NCBI GenBank assembly: GCA_964520655.1
Contig: CAZFNI010000012.1
Span: 4,978-68,977, forward strand
Direction: 5' to 3'
DNA from: JACQQW01 sp964520655
GTDB lineage: Bacteria > Omnitrophota > Gorgyraeia > Zapsychrales > Fredricksoniimonadaceae
DNA length: 64,000 bases
Made by a program: the position numbers and the translations under genes. Within the stretch, counting starts at the first letter, position 1. Every line of letters begins with the position of its first letter. Below the pieces are notes generated by a model, which did no database searches, was not told where the DNA came from, and saw nothing but the letters and a program-made list of their open reading frames with translations. Shown one piece after another: positions 1 through 10,065 of this stretch.

Positions 1-4
1 GCCA

Positions 5-3000
5 TCATATCACCCACCATTGTGTACCGTCGCAGACAACGGTAAAAGACTGGTACTGAGTTGTTGTTGAGATCGTTGCGCTTCCATCAACCGTTTCCGC
101 GGCGTTGCCGTCTAAGATCACCGCGTTGGCCGATGAGTCCGTTTTCTTGATATTATAAAGACGACCAGAAACCGTGCTTGCGGCCGGCAAAGTGATCGTG
201 ACCGCACCGCCCGAGGCGTCCACCAATATCACATAATCATTGACAGTGGCGGTGTAATTCGCGGTCTTGCTGACAACCGCGACCCCCATTGAACCTTTGA
301 GCTGTAACGAGGATTGGGCCGTCCACGTGCCGATACCGACATTTCCTCCATAAAGGATGAACTTGTCCTGCGGCGTTGTCGTTCCAATACCGACATTGCC
401 TTCCACCATCATGCCCCCTGTCGGAGCAGCCGAGATAACGTAGGCGGAATTCTTCCCTGTGCCGATACCAACCCCTCCTGATACAGAGAGCCTGCTAGAC
501 GCCGTGACTGTTCCTATACCCACATTGCCCCCAATTGGATTGATCAGAATATTACCTTTTGAAGCATCACTGGTTGAATCGAGCGTCAAATTGCCAGCCG
601 CGTTATATGTTCCATACAACGTATTAAACATAGCCCGGCCAAGATAATCAACACTGCCTAAAAAGGAACCTGATGCCGTCCAGATACTCAGCACATTCTG
701 CGTGCTTCCCGACGCCGCAACGATACTCACCGCCGATTTGGCAGTTGTCGTCGGTTTGATCGTAAAATACGATGGCATGGAACCAAATGCAGAAAGAATT
801 GATGGTGAGCTCCCAAAAACCGTTTCCCCAACAACACTAAAGGGAACTTCATTCGTTAACCACGTTCCGATCCCTACATTTTCTCCCATGACAACCAGCC
901 TGCCCTGCGGTATCGTCGTGCCAATACCGACATTACCTGCTGCAGTTACATTAACTAAAACATTCCCTGAAGAATCTTGTGCTTGTATCAAGTCCGCAGT
1001 TTGTGCCGCTGCTCCCCGAGATATCAACCCCACAACATTTGATGCTGTCGGGATCAAAGCAACTTGAGCAATATCCGTATAAAAATTACGGGCAAAATTC
1101 AAATGCCCTGTAGAGAGCTGGACCCAGTCATATCTACTGTCTGTTGAATTAAAGACAGCAAAGGCACCAGCTCCTGGAGCGGCAGATGAACCAGTTGATA
1201 TAAAACTATACGTCTTGCCTGAGGATGCGGCTGCATTCAACGAAACTCCTGCGCCTACAGTTGTTGATAGCCCATTTGCTTTCACATACAGAGGGCCAAG
1301 AGCGGCGTTTGTCGTATCCCCAACAACCACCATAGGAAATTCTGGCGCGTAGCTTCCAACCCCCACGTTACCCTGAATGATCATGCCATTCCCTGGAGTG
1401 GTGTAATAGCCGGCATATAAAGTCCCGACCCCGACTCCACCTTGAACATCTAGTTTATTCTTGGATAGCGTAGTCCCCAGACCAACATTACCCGAAGCTG
1501 TCACATTACTATTAACAATCCCATCAAAAGAACCGCCGTTATTGTATTGCAATTGCGATGATGAACCTCCCGGTGTTCCTCCCCCTGATGTTGACAACGT
1601 GCTTGCCGCCATCCAGGTACCGATACCCGTTGAACCCGACACCAGCACATAACCCGATCCAGGATTACTGCGCACACGTAGTGTATTTGTATCAACGCCC
1701 GCCGCAGCCGTCCATGTCCCGACACCAAGATTACCCTTGCTGACAACTAAAGCGTCCTGCGGGGTTGTTGTACCAATGCCCACATTGCCGTTATCAAAAA
1801 TGGATGAATTCCCAACCGTTGTCGATGATGCAGCCTTTTGCAAATAATTTGTTGTCATAGAAGTGTAAGACGGATATGTACTCGTATCGACGGAGAGAGT
1901 CCCATCGCCAGACCCAGTCTTGACAAAACCGTTGGACGTCAAATTTGTTATCTTAGGTGCATTGATCCCTGTCGTAAACTTACCGGTACCCACCACATCC
2001 AGACTCTGTGCCGGGTTTACGCTTCCAATACCGACATTCGTTGTAAAATAGGTATCGCTTGTTCCATACACATCAAGTAAAGCCTGCGGTGCCCAGGTGC
2101 CGATCCCCACATTCCCATTCGTGACAACAAATCCCCCCTGCGGCGTCGTTGTACCGATACCGACCTTGTCTGAACCCGTCGTGTTATAAACCGTTCCCGT
2201 CCCCGTCGACCAGCCGGAGGCCGCCCCACCCGTCGCCAGCGTTGACGCCGCCATCCATGTCCCGATACCTGTCGAGGACGAAACCAAGACACTCCCCGCC
2301 GCTGCATTGTTGCCGATCAACCGCAAGCCGGTTGTTTCCAAAGACGCGTTCGCCGCTGTCCAGGTGCCGATGCCGACATTTCCTCCAACAACGATAAACT
2401 TATCCTGAGGCGTGTGTGTTCCAATGCCCACATTACCTTCAATGATCATCCCCCCGGCAGGTGGTGATGTTGTTAGGAATCTATCGCCATTCTTTACTGT
2501 ACCAACACCAACATTGCCCACGATCGACAATACAGCCTGCGGGGATGATGTTCCCAAAGCTACATTGCCGCCACCCACATACAATGCCGATTCTGACGAC
2601 ATCGTAAAAGTATTGATGCCAATATTACCTGTCAGCAGAAAATTGGTTTTATTGGCAGTGCTCCAGGCAAACGTTGGGGGGACTGATCCTGTAGTCGCAC
2701 CGATCTGAAGCGTTGAATCCGAATTAGATGTTGCCGGACCAATACCCCATGCGGCAGTCGATACCCAATTACCGATCATCTGTGGAAATCCCCCACTGCC
2801 TGGTCCGCCATAAGTACCGAAATACAGTTGATCAGGGGCGCCTGATACTGATCGGTTTGCCCGACCAACCTGTAAAGCAACCCCTGGTTTCCAGGTACCG
2901 ATCCCAACAAATCCATTCATGACCGTCAGTCCAGCGTTGCTCGTCAGCACTGTACCGATCCCCACCCCTCCATTGGCGTCAACGATAAATGGCGCGCTGG

Positions 3001-6000
3001 TCGGACTCCCTACTTGGAAAACCCCTGCCGGAGCCCATGTCCCTATCCCCACATTCCCATTAGTCACAACCAACCCACCTTGAGGCGTTATTGTTCCAAT
3101 ACCCACATTATCGGATCCCGTCGTGTTATAAACCGTCCCAGTACCCGTCGACCAGCCTGAAGCCGCAGCCCCAGTTGCCAGGGTGGACGCCGCCATCCAT
3201 GTACCGATACCTGTCGAGGACGAAACCAGAACACTCCCCGCCGATGCATTGTTGCCAATCAAACGTAATCCGGTTGTTTCAAGTGAAGCACTATCTGCCG
3301 TCCATGTCCCTATACCGACATTCCCGCCGGTCACGGACAATCTAGCCTGCGGTGTTATCGTCCCAACACCCAAATTACCGCTGCCGTCAATAACAACATC
3401 AGAATTAGAAGTGGAGTTTGACCGTGAGAAATACAATTTCCCAGCCCCCACCGAGTTTGACGCGGTTGATGCCCCCATGTACCAGGTGTTAGACCCTGTT
3501 GCTCCCAGCTGAATGCTGATCATACTGCTTGGATTTAGGATATTTAACCCTGTGCCGTCTCCACCCGAAGCTATGATGCGCTGGGTGCCGTTAACATCCA
3601 ATGTTGTTCCCGGAGCATAGGAACCGATCCCCACATTACCTTGAACGATCATCCCACCGCTTGGCGCGGCAGTCGTCAAATAAGGTGAATTGATCCCCGT
3701 CCCAACACCGACATTCCCCACAATAGCCATCTTATTTTTCGGCACAACCGTACCTACCCCCACATTACCATTAGCATCAAAAACAACTTTGTCTGTCAAC
3801 GAGCCACTGGATGCTGTTGAAAAAACAAGATTGGTGGAGTTGGCCGCTGTGTATGTGGTTCTTAATGTCGTTAATGGGCTATAATTTTGCCCTAACGCGC
3901 CAGCAAAAACGAAACTAATCCCCTGCGAATCACCAACGGTTGATCTGGACGTGATCATGGATATCGCTGTGCCGTTGGCCGCATCATTCTGGATCTCAAC
4001 AGTTCTAGCTGATGGCGATGTTCCCGTTGATGTTGTCCAAAATGCCGCTGCTACGGGTTCACCGCCCACAGCATTAGCCGTAGTAGTATTCTTGAACAAC
4101 GCCATAGTGTAGGGAACTGCCGACGTCCCAACGCCCACATTACCCCCAGAAGTAATAAGCAGTGGCGATGAATCGTTAGGACCACTGTCATTGATGCGCA
4201 GCAATTCTTGCGCGCCGTCACCAACAACCTCCAGTTTTGAATGCGTCGTCCCAGTACCAATACCAACATTCCCCAAACGAACACTCAACGCATTATCCGG
4301 CGCCCACGTGCCGATACCCACATTCCCGTTAGTGACGACCAATCCGCCTTGCGGCGTTATTGTTCCAATACCAATATTATCTGACCCTGTCGTGTTATAG
4401 ACTGTCCCGGTTCCTGTCGACCATCCGCTGGCCGCCCCAGAAGTTGCCAACGTCGATGCCGCCATCCATGTCCCGATACCCGTCGATGACGACACAAGAA
4501 CACTCCCCGCCGCTGCCCCGTTACCGATCAATCGCAGGCCGGTTGTTTCCAAAGAGGCATTCGCCGCCGTCCATGTGCCGATCCCGACATTGCCCCCCAA
4601 AACAGCGAGCTGTGCCTGCGGTGTCGTTGTCCCTAAGCCCACATTGCCCTGGACGATCATCCCTCCGCTTGGGGCTGCACTGGTTACAAATGAAGAATTT
4701 ATTCCAGTGCCAATGCCAACGCCTCCAACAGTAGACAATTTATTAAATGGTGTGAATGTCCCAACACCCAAATTACCTGATTCATCGATCGTGATTTTTG
4801 CTGCATCCGAAACACCGATCATCACACCAAATACCCGATTCACGATACCCCGGCCAAAAACAAAACCATAATGACCATTACTTGCAGCTGGAACACTGTT
4901 GCCTATACCGATCGCAACACCATTATCATTGTTTATTGTATTGCTAGAACCAATAGCGATCGCTCCGGAAGAAGCATTTGTGTTATTGCTATAACCAAAA
5001 ACCATGGACTGCCAACCGTTAGTATTTGAATACCCAAGACTGATCCCATTGGAACCAGAACCGATGTTTACCCCGCCGGTTGATTGCTCCCCTGTGATTG
5101 CGATCGTACTGCTTTTAACTTCCAATGTCGCAATGGGAGCCCACGTTCCAATCCCCACATTCCCATTCATCACCACAAGCCCGCCCTCTGGAGTAGTTGT
5201 TCCAACACCCACCTTATCACTACCCGTTGTGTTATAGACTATCCCTGTACCCGTCGACCAACCGGACGCCGCACCGGATGTCGCCAGCGTAGATGCTGCC
5301 ATCCATGTCCCAATACCAGTCGATGATGACACAAGCACGCTTCCTGCCGCGGCACCGTTGCCGATCAGCCGCAAGCCGGTTGTTTCCAAAGAAGTATTAG
5401 CTGCGGTCCACGTACCAATACCCACATTACCCCCGACAACGATCAACTTATCTTGCGGCGTATGTGTTCCAATTCCCACATTACCTTCAATGATCATTCC
5501 ACCTGCTGGAGGTGATGTTGTCAGGAATCGATCCCCATTCTTAACAGTGCCTACACCAACATTGCCAACGATCGACAATACAGCCTGCGGCGATGTCGTT
5601 CCGATCGCTAGATTCCCTGAGGCTATATACAATGCCGATTCTTTTGACATCGCAAAAGTATTGATCCCAATATTACCCGTCAACATTAAATTCGTAGGAT
5701 AAGTATTAGACCATGTAAATGGAGCAGAAACGGGTGTGGACGTACCTCCAATTCTTAACGTAAAATCAGTATTAATCGCTGATGCAGGCCCGATCCCCCA
5801 TGCTCCAGAACTCATCCAATTCCCAACCATCTGAGGATAACCGGCTGTGTTACTATATGAAGCAAACCATAACTGGTCCGGAGATCCGCTAACAATTTGA
5901 TTATATTTACCAAACTGCATCGCTACATCAGGCTTCCATGTCCCGATACCGACTCTCCCATTTAATATAGTGATCGCAGCGCTCTGCGTATTGACCGTAC

Positions 6001-9000
6001 CAATCCCAATATTACCTTGATTATCTACAACAAAACCCAGGCCATTACCAACGGAATTAACTTGAAATGCCGCCTGCGGCGCCCATGTTCCGATACCCAC
6101 ATTCCCGTTAGTGACAACCAATCCACCTTGAGGCGTTGTTGTCCCGATGCCGACATTATCAGAACCCGTAGTGTTGTAAACCGTTCCCGTTCCCGTCGAC
6201 CAGCCCGAGGCTGCTCCGGATGTCGCCAACGTAGATGCTGCCATCCATGTCCCGATACCCGTCGATGATGACACTAGCACACTCCCCGCCGCCGCTCCGT
6301 TGCCGATCAAACGCAGACCAGTTGTTTCAAGAGACGCATTATCTGCTGTCCATGTACCGATCCCTACATTCCCTCCGATCACAGAGAATTTTGCTTGAGG
6401 CGTTACTGTGCCAATACCAATATTGCTGCGGTAACTCCCTGAAGAATTAACCCCCAGGATAACATCACCATCCTGACCACTCCCATTTTTTGCCCCGCCA
6501 GTAATATAGACATTCCCCCCGCTGTAATTCGCATTATCGCCAGGACCACCTGATAAATTCAAATAACCGCCGGGAAGACCTGAAGCACCATAAACACTTC
6601 CTGGAACGATATTAATAAAATTACCACCGCTGTATTCTCCTGCGATCGTTATCGTGGGCCTGGGTTCCGCTCCCCCTGTGGTCCCCCCTTTAAGATTGAT
6701 CGACCCGCCAGAAGATCCTCCAGTCGTCATATCAATGGTGGCACCATTATTCGACCCTGACCCGGAATTGCCCGTTGTGATCGCAACCCCTCCCCCAAAG
6801 CCTGTTGTCCCATTCTGACCATTCAACGTGATGGAACCGCCGCTGGCCTGGCTGTTCGCAACACTTCCTCCAGCGGTTAATGTTACCGAACCACCAACAC
6901 CTGTTCCCGTTGAGGTGCCTCCAGTAAACGAAAGAGAACCGCCATTGGTGTTGTTGGCTGTCGGTGTCCCACCTTTCATTTGAATTGATGTACTGTTACT
7001 GGATGGTGGAGCATTTACAGCAAAATAAGCCGCAGGGAATATACTTCCTATCCCAACATTACCGATCGGCGCCACCACAAAAGCTCCATTAGGCGCCCAG
7101 GTGCCTATCCCAACATTCCCATTGGTCACAACTAATCCGCCTTGCGGTGTCGTTGTCCCGATCCCAATATTATCCGATCCCGTCGTGTTATATACCGTGC
7201 CCGTGCCCGTCGACCAACCTGACGCCGCTCCTGATGTCGCCAGCGTTGACGCAGCCATCCAGGTCCCAATACCCGTTGAACCAGAGACCAAAACACTCCC
7301 TGCCGCAGCCCCGTTGCCGATCAACCGCAGACCAGTTGTTTCAAGAGACGCATTATCTGCTGTCCATGTGCCGATCCCGACATTGCCACCAATAACCGAC
7401 AGCTTAGATTGAGGCGTCATTGTGCCGATACCCAAATTGCCCATGCCATCAATCCTCATAAGTTGAGTTGTTACACCGCCTGACTTCTTAGAAAAAGTTG
7501 TATTATTCCCTGAAAATATAATCATTTCACCAGAATCAATACCAAAACCATACCTATCGCCCCCAACGCCGCCATCGTAAAGATATATTTTATCTAACCC
7601 TCCAATTTGAGCAAAGGTAAGCGGTGCTGTTGGTGATGCATTTCCAATACCTACATATCCAGTTGTTGTGTCCACTACTAAAGAGTTGATGCCTACTTGT
7701 AAAGTTTTATTTGGTGCCCACGTCCCGATCCCAACATTTCCATTGGTCACAACCAACCCGCCCTGCGAAGTTGACGTCCCAATACCAACATTATCCGTCC
7801 CCGTCGTTGTATATACTGTCCCCGTCCCCGAAGTCCACGGCCCTGACGCCGCCGGCAATGTCCCCGCCGCCATCCAGGTCCCAATACCCGTTGACGACGA
7901 AACCAAAACACTCCCTGCCGCAGCCCCGTTGCCGATCAACCGCAGGCCAGTCGTTTCCAATGAAGCGTTATCCGCCGTCCATGTACCAATACCGACGTTC
8001 CCGCTAGTAACCATAAACGCTCCTTGCGGTGTCGTTGTCCCAATCCCCACATTACTTCCTCTGCTGGCTGGAATACCCACAATCGCGACATCATATTGCC
8101 CGCTCCACATATTTTGAAAATATGTTGATGCTGCCAGAATATCAAGTCCATTATTCGAACTTTGAGCGCCATTAGTTGACCAAATAAATCCTCTTGATGC
8201 ATTAGCACCTAAAGTTAATCTCCCATCCCAGGATCCCGCCGTGTTCGTGATCGATAAATTCCCCTCAGCTATATCAACTTTAGCAACGGGCTTCCATGTA
8301 CCAATACCCACATTGCCATTCATCACAACCAACCCGCCCACAGGCGTTGTTGTGCCGACACCAACGTTACCATTGCCATTTATCATAAATAGTGTCTTGT
8401 AACTGCTAGGGTTTCCTGCTGTGGTTGGTCCCCTGATCAAACTATATGCATCGTTTTGAACGTCAATTCTCGATGCCCATTCTGGATAACCAGCTTCATC
8501 AACCCATCCAGATTCATTGCCGTTAACTCGTATATCAAGATAGCGAGCGCCAGCTCCAGCACTCGTGATAAAACGCGAAGAAGGCCCAGACGATGAATAA
8601 AATTTCAACGGACTAACTTGACCGCCATTGCCGATGTTAACGCCAACAGCATATGAAGCAACACCCAGATCTAATGTGTATGCTGGCACTGTCGTTCCAA
8701 TGCCGATCAAACCACTGGTAAGCACGTTAAACTTTCGATTAACGTCAAATAAACTTACAGGCGCCCACGTCCCAATCCCCACATTCCCATTAGTCACTAC
8801 TAACCCACCCTGTGGCGTCGTTGTCCCGATACCGATATTATCCGACCCCGTCGCCGTATACACCGTCCCCGTACCAGAAGACCATGGTCCAGCCGCCGCC
8901 GGCAATGTCCCGGCAGCCATCCACGTCCCGATACCAGTCGAAGACGAAACAAGCACGTTCCCCGCCGCCGCACCATTGCCGATCAAACGCAGGCCCGTTG

Positions 9001-9598
9001 TTTCCAATGATGCCGTAGCTGCCGTCAACGTCCCTATCCCAACATTGCCTCCCATAACTGCTAAACGCGCTTGGGGTGTTTTTGTACCGATACCAACATT
9101 CCCGTCCCCTAAAATACGCATTTTAGAAAGCCAATTGTTCGTCGTAAAATCTATGTAGGCACTTGAGCTGGCCAAAGTAAATGCCAGATTATTAGTCGAT
9201 AATGCCGCAGCAAAAGAAGTGTTATTTGTAAGATCATTAAAAGCCCCTCCAACAAAAGAACCGAATTCAAAAGCTCCTGAACCCGTAGCGTTGATCTGCA
9301 TCTTTGACCCAGCACCGATCGTATCTGGTATAAACTGAATATTCCCCGCAGAACTCACAATTGATAATGGATTTGTTGGTGCCCAGGTACCGATCCCCAC
9401 ATTCCCATTAGTCACCACCAACCTGCCCTGAGGCGTCGTTGTCCCGATCCCGATATTACCGGTCGCCCCGTCGACATGAAAATAGTTCTGGGTATTGTTT
9501 TTAATATTAAAATCTTTGGCAGCAAATGCAAAAGAAGGGAAAAGCGCGGCTAATAGAATTATTGTAAGAGACTTTAAATAATCTTTTATATATCTCAT
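5..9598 (-). CDS. Giant secreted 'GNVGIGT' repeat protein (3197 aa), phage-fibre-like
   Basis: Seen: one uninterrupted frame of 3197 codons. Residues 1-26 form a signal peptide ending FAFA, so the protein is exported. The body is dozens of short G-N-V/I-G-I-G-T motifs, each followed by TTP, WAP or WTA and a variable beta-strand-rich insert. Eight copies of a longer, roughly 95-residue module are interspersed. A Gly/Ser/Thr-rich stretch lies near residues 870-1055. The last 100 or so residues end in DGTQWWVI and resemble C-terminal domains common in tail-fibre and surface proteins. No transmembrane anchor, LPXTG or S74 auto-chaperone is visible. Family knowledge: such G-x-VGIGT repeats occur in tail-fibre-domain proteins and in large surface proteins of uncultured diderms. 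Inferred role: surface fibre or adhesin. It lies 98 bases downstream of the pilus/T4SS operon on the same strand, so it may be a substrate or partner of that machine. The molecular function is unknown. Confidence 0.9.
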   Translation of the reverse strand: MRYIKDYLKSLTIILLAALFPSFAFAAKDFNIKNNTQNYFHVDGATGNIGIGTTTPQGRLVVTNGNVGIGTWAPTNPLSIVSSAGNIQFIPDTIGAGSKMQINATGSGAFEFGSFVGGAFNDLTNNTSFAAALSTNNLAFTLASSSAYIDFTTNNWLSKMRILGDGNVGIGTKTPQARLAVMGGNVGIGTLTAATASLETTGLRLIGNGAAAGNVLVSSSTGIGTWMAAGTLPAAAGPWSSGTGTVYTATGSDNIGIGTTTPQGGLVVTNGNVGIGTWAPVSLFDVNRKFNVLTSGLIGIGTTVPAYTLDLGVASYAVGVNIGNGGQVSPLKFYSSSGPSSRFITSAGAGARYLDIRVNGNESGWVDEAGYPEWASRIDVQNDAYSLIRGPTTAGNPSSYKTLFMINGNGNVGVGTTTPVGGLVVMNGNVGIGTWKPVAKVDIAEGNLSITNTAGSWDGRLTLGANASRGFIWSTNGAQSSNNGLDILAASTYFQNMWSGQYDVAIVGIPASRGSNVGIGTTTPQGAFMVTSGNVGIGTWTADNASLETTGLRLIGNGAAAGSVLVSSSTGIGTWMAAGTLPAASGPWTSGTGTVYTTTGTDNVGIGTSTSQGGLVVTNGNVGIGTWAPNKTLQVGINSLVVDTTTGYVGIGNASPTAPLTFAQIGGLDKIYLYDGGVGGDRYGFGIDSGEMIIFSGNNTTFSKKSGGVTTQLMRIDGMGNLGIGTMTPQSKLSVIGGNVGIGTWTADNASLETTGLRLIGNGAAAGSVLVSGSTGIGTWMAASTLATSGAASGWSTGTGTVYNTTGSDNIGIGTTTPQGGLVVTNGNVGIGTWAPNGAFVVAPIGNVGIGSIFPAAYFAVNAPPSSNSTSIQMKGGTPTANNTNGGSLSFTGGTSTGTGVGGSVTLTAGGSVANSQASGGSITLNGQNGTTGFGGGVAITTGNSGSGSNNGATIDMTTGGSSGGSINLKGGTTGGAEPRPTITIAGEYSGGNFINIVPGSVYGASGLPGGYLNLSGGPGDNANYSGGNVYITGGAKNGSGQDGDVILGVNSSGSYRSNIGIGTVTPQAKFSVIGGNVGIGTWTADNASLETTGLRLIGNGAAAGSVLVSSSTGIGTWMAASTLATSGAASGWSTGTGTVYNTTGSDNVGIGTTTPQGGLVVTNGNVGIGTWAPQAAFQVNSVGNGLGFVVDNQGNIGIGTVNTQSAAITILNGRVGIGTWKPDVAMQFGKYNQIVSGSPDQLWFASYSNTAGYPQMVGNWMSSGAWGIGPASAINTDFTLRIGGTSTPVSAPFTWSNTYPTNLMLTGNIGINTFAMSKESALYIASGNLAIGTTSPQAVLSIVGNVGVGTVKNGDRFLTTSPPAGGMIIEGNVGIGTHTPQDKLIVVGGNVGIGTWTAANTSLETTGLRLIGNGAAAGSVLVSSSTGIGTWMAASTLATSGAASGWSTGTGIVYNTTGSDKVGVGTTTPEGGLVVMNGNVGIGTWAPIATLEVKSSTIAITGEQSTGGVNIGSGSNGISLGYSNTNGWQSMVFGYSNNTNASSGAIAIGSSNTINNDNGVAIGIGNSVPAASNGHYGFVFGRGIVNRVFGVMIGVSDAAKITIDESGNLGVGTFTPFNKLSTVGGVGIGTGINSSFVTSAAPSGGMIVQGNVGLGTTTPQAQLAVLGGNVGIGTWTAANASLETTGLRLIGNGAAAGSVLVSSSTGIGTWMAASTLATSGAASGWSTGTGTVYNTTGSDNIGIGTITPQGGLVVTNGNVGIGTWAPDNALSVRLGNVGIGTGTTHSKLEVVGDGAQELLRINDSGPNDSSPLLITSGGNVGVGTSAVPYTMALFKNTTTANAVGGEPVAAAFWTTSTGTSPSARTVEIQNDAANGTAISMITSRSTVGDSQGISFVFAGALGQNYSPLTTLRTTYTAANSTNLVFSTASSGSLTDKVVFDANGNVGVGTVVPKNKMAIVGNVGVGTGINSPYLTTAAPSGGMIVQGNVGIGSYAPGTTLDVNGTQRIIASGGDGTGLNILNPSSMISIQLGATGSNTWYMGASTASNSVGAGKLYFSRSNSTSNSDVVIDGSGNLGVGTITPQARLSVTGGNVGIGTWTADSASLETTGLRLIGNNASAGSVLVSSSTGIGTWMAASTLATGAAASGWSTGTGTVYNTTGSDNVGIGTITPQGGLVVTNGNVGIGTWAPAGVFQVGSPTSAPFIVDANGGVGIGTVLTSNAGLTVMNGFVGIGTWKPGVALQVGRANRSVSGAPDQLYFGTYGGPGSGGFPQMIGNWVSTAAWGIGPATSNSDSTLQIGATTGSVPPTFAWSTANKTNFLLTGNIGINTFTMSSESALYVGGGNVALGTSSPQAVLSIVGNVGVGTVKNGDRFLTTSPPAGGMIIEGNVGIGTHTPQDKFIVVGGNVGIGTWTAANASLETTGLRLIGNNAAAGSVLVSSSTGIGTWMAASTLATGGAASGWSTGTGTVYNTTGSDKVGIGTTTPQGGFVVTNGNVGIGTWAPQALLDVYGTSDTYFTTNVGIGSVNPAQSLDVVGTGKFTTGINAPKITNLTSNGFVKTGSGDGTLSVDTSTYPSYTSMTTNYLQKAASSTTVGNSSIFDNGNVGIGTTTPQDALVVSKGNLGVGTWTAAAGVDTNTLRVRSNPGSGYVLVSGSTGIGTWMAASTLSTSGGGTPGGSSSQLQYNNGGSFDGIVNSNVTASGNVGLGTTLSKNKLDVQGGVGVGTLYAGYYTTPGNGMIIQGNVGVGSYAPEFPMVVVGDTTNAALGPLYVKANGLSTTVGAGVSLNAAASSGKTYSFISTGSSAAPGAGAFAVFNSTDSRYDWVQLSTGHLNFARNFYTDIAQVALIPTASNVVGLISRGAAAQTADLIQAQDSSGNVLVNVTAAGNVGIGTTIPQGRLVVMGENVGIGTWLTNEVPFSVVGETVFGSSPSILSAFGSMPSYFTIKPTTTAKSAVSIVAASGSTQNVLSIWTASGSFLGSVDYLGRAMFNTLYGTYNAAGNLTLDSTSDASKGNILINPIGGNVGIGTVTASSRLSVSGGVGIGTGKNSAYVISAAPTGGMMVEGNVGIGTTTPQDKFILYGGNVGIGTWTAQSSLQLKGSMGVAVVSKTANYTATVNDYVILVDASGGAVTITLPAASTVSGRLYNIKKTDSSANAVILDGNAAETVDGSATISTTTQYQSFTVVCDGTQWWVI
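2085..9055 (-). repeat. Eight intragenic copies of a ~95-residue module in the giant protein
   Basis: Each module runs from a GNVGIGTWTA motif through LETTGLRLIGN, then a GIGTWMA strand and a GTGTVY strand, to GGLVVTNGNVGIGTWAP. Approximate spans are 2085-2385, 3020-3335, 4298-4600, 5130-5440, 6080-6385, 7095-7395, 7715-8015 and 8755-9055. A degenerate ninth copy lies around 1560-1700. The protein sequence is nearly invariant, but the DNA differs at many third codon positions. That points to old duplication held by selection on the protein, not recent slippage. Unrelated inserts separate the modules, so the array is not a simple tandem repeat. Confidence 0.85.
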
Positions 9599-9601
9599 TA
9601 G

Positions 9602-9607
9602 ATTATA
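9602..9607 (-). promoter_or_regulatory. Possible -10 box of the giant gene
   Basis: A perfect TATAAT on the minus strand lies only 3 bases before the ATG at 9598. No Shine-Dalgarno sequence is present and no convincing -35 is seen at 16-18 bases. The 98-base gap from the yraN stop holds no clear terminator. The gene may have its own leaderless or near-leaderless transcript, or it may be read through from the operon. Confidence 0.25.
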
Positions 9608-9696
9608 TAGAGATGCGCGTAGTTATAGCTTCTAAATACAAAATTATTTTATATTATTAAGATATAGCAACAAGAAAAGAATGGAATATTTTTCGG

Positions 9697-10065
9697 TTAT
9701 ATCCAATTGCAGATAAAAGCGTTCTTCAAATGTCTAATGTCAGGTCCGGAGCCTGAATGAAGAATAGAAACCACATCAAAAAGGCAAGCAATGCAGGTTG
9801 TTTGAAAACATCGTTTAAGGTAAAATTCAGCTAATTTGATCAATTTCCGTTGTTTAAAATAATGCACGGCTTCAAACGGCTGGCCACAGGCAATTGAGGC
9901 GCGGGTTTTAACTTCGACAAACACAAGCGTCTGATCATCACGAGCAATAATGTCGATCTCCCCCATACGGCAGCGGAAATTCCGCTCAACGATCTGGTAA
10001 CCCAGCTTCGTCAAATATTGACAGGCCGCATCTTCACCGGATCTTCCAAGATTTTTTCGCGTCAT
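9697..10065 (-). CDS. yraN: YraN/UPF0102 family putative endonuclease
   Basis: About 122 aa from the ATG at 10065, which overlaps the upstream stop as ATGA; the longer 128-aa reading is less likely. Seen: the family signature G-E-x-x-A near the start, then R-N-x-R, GEIDIIA and FVEVKTR, which supply the E, D and E-x-K residues of the PD-(D/E)XK nuclease fold. Family knowledge: YraN proteins are small cytosolic nuclease-fold proteins related to Holliday-junction resolvases, often of unassigned function. Context: it is normally a housekeeping gene found near rnhB, but here it is translationally coupled to the last gene of a pilus/T4SS operon. A role in processing transferred DNA is therefore conceivable, but this is only inference. 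Confidence 0.85.
   Translation of the reverse strand: MTRKNLGRSGEDAACQYLTKLGYQIVERNFRCRMGEIDIIARDDQTLVFVEVKTRASIACGQPFEAVHYFKQRKLIKLAEFYLKRCFQTTCIACLFDVVSILHSGSGPDIRHLKNAFICNWI

Noticed and set aside
5..300. S74-type auto-cleaving chaperone at the end of the giant protein
   Set aside because: The C-terminus ends in DGTQWWVI and lacks the Ser-Lys dyad region and helical tail of that domain.
459..9158. Many plus-strand ORFs opposite the giant gene, rich in VPIPTFP-type repeats
   Set aside because: They mirror the antisense of the GNVGIGT repeats. Their repetition follows the minus-strand protein, they have no ribosome sites or domains, and the opposite frame is intact for 3197 codons.
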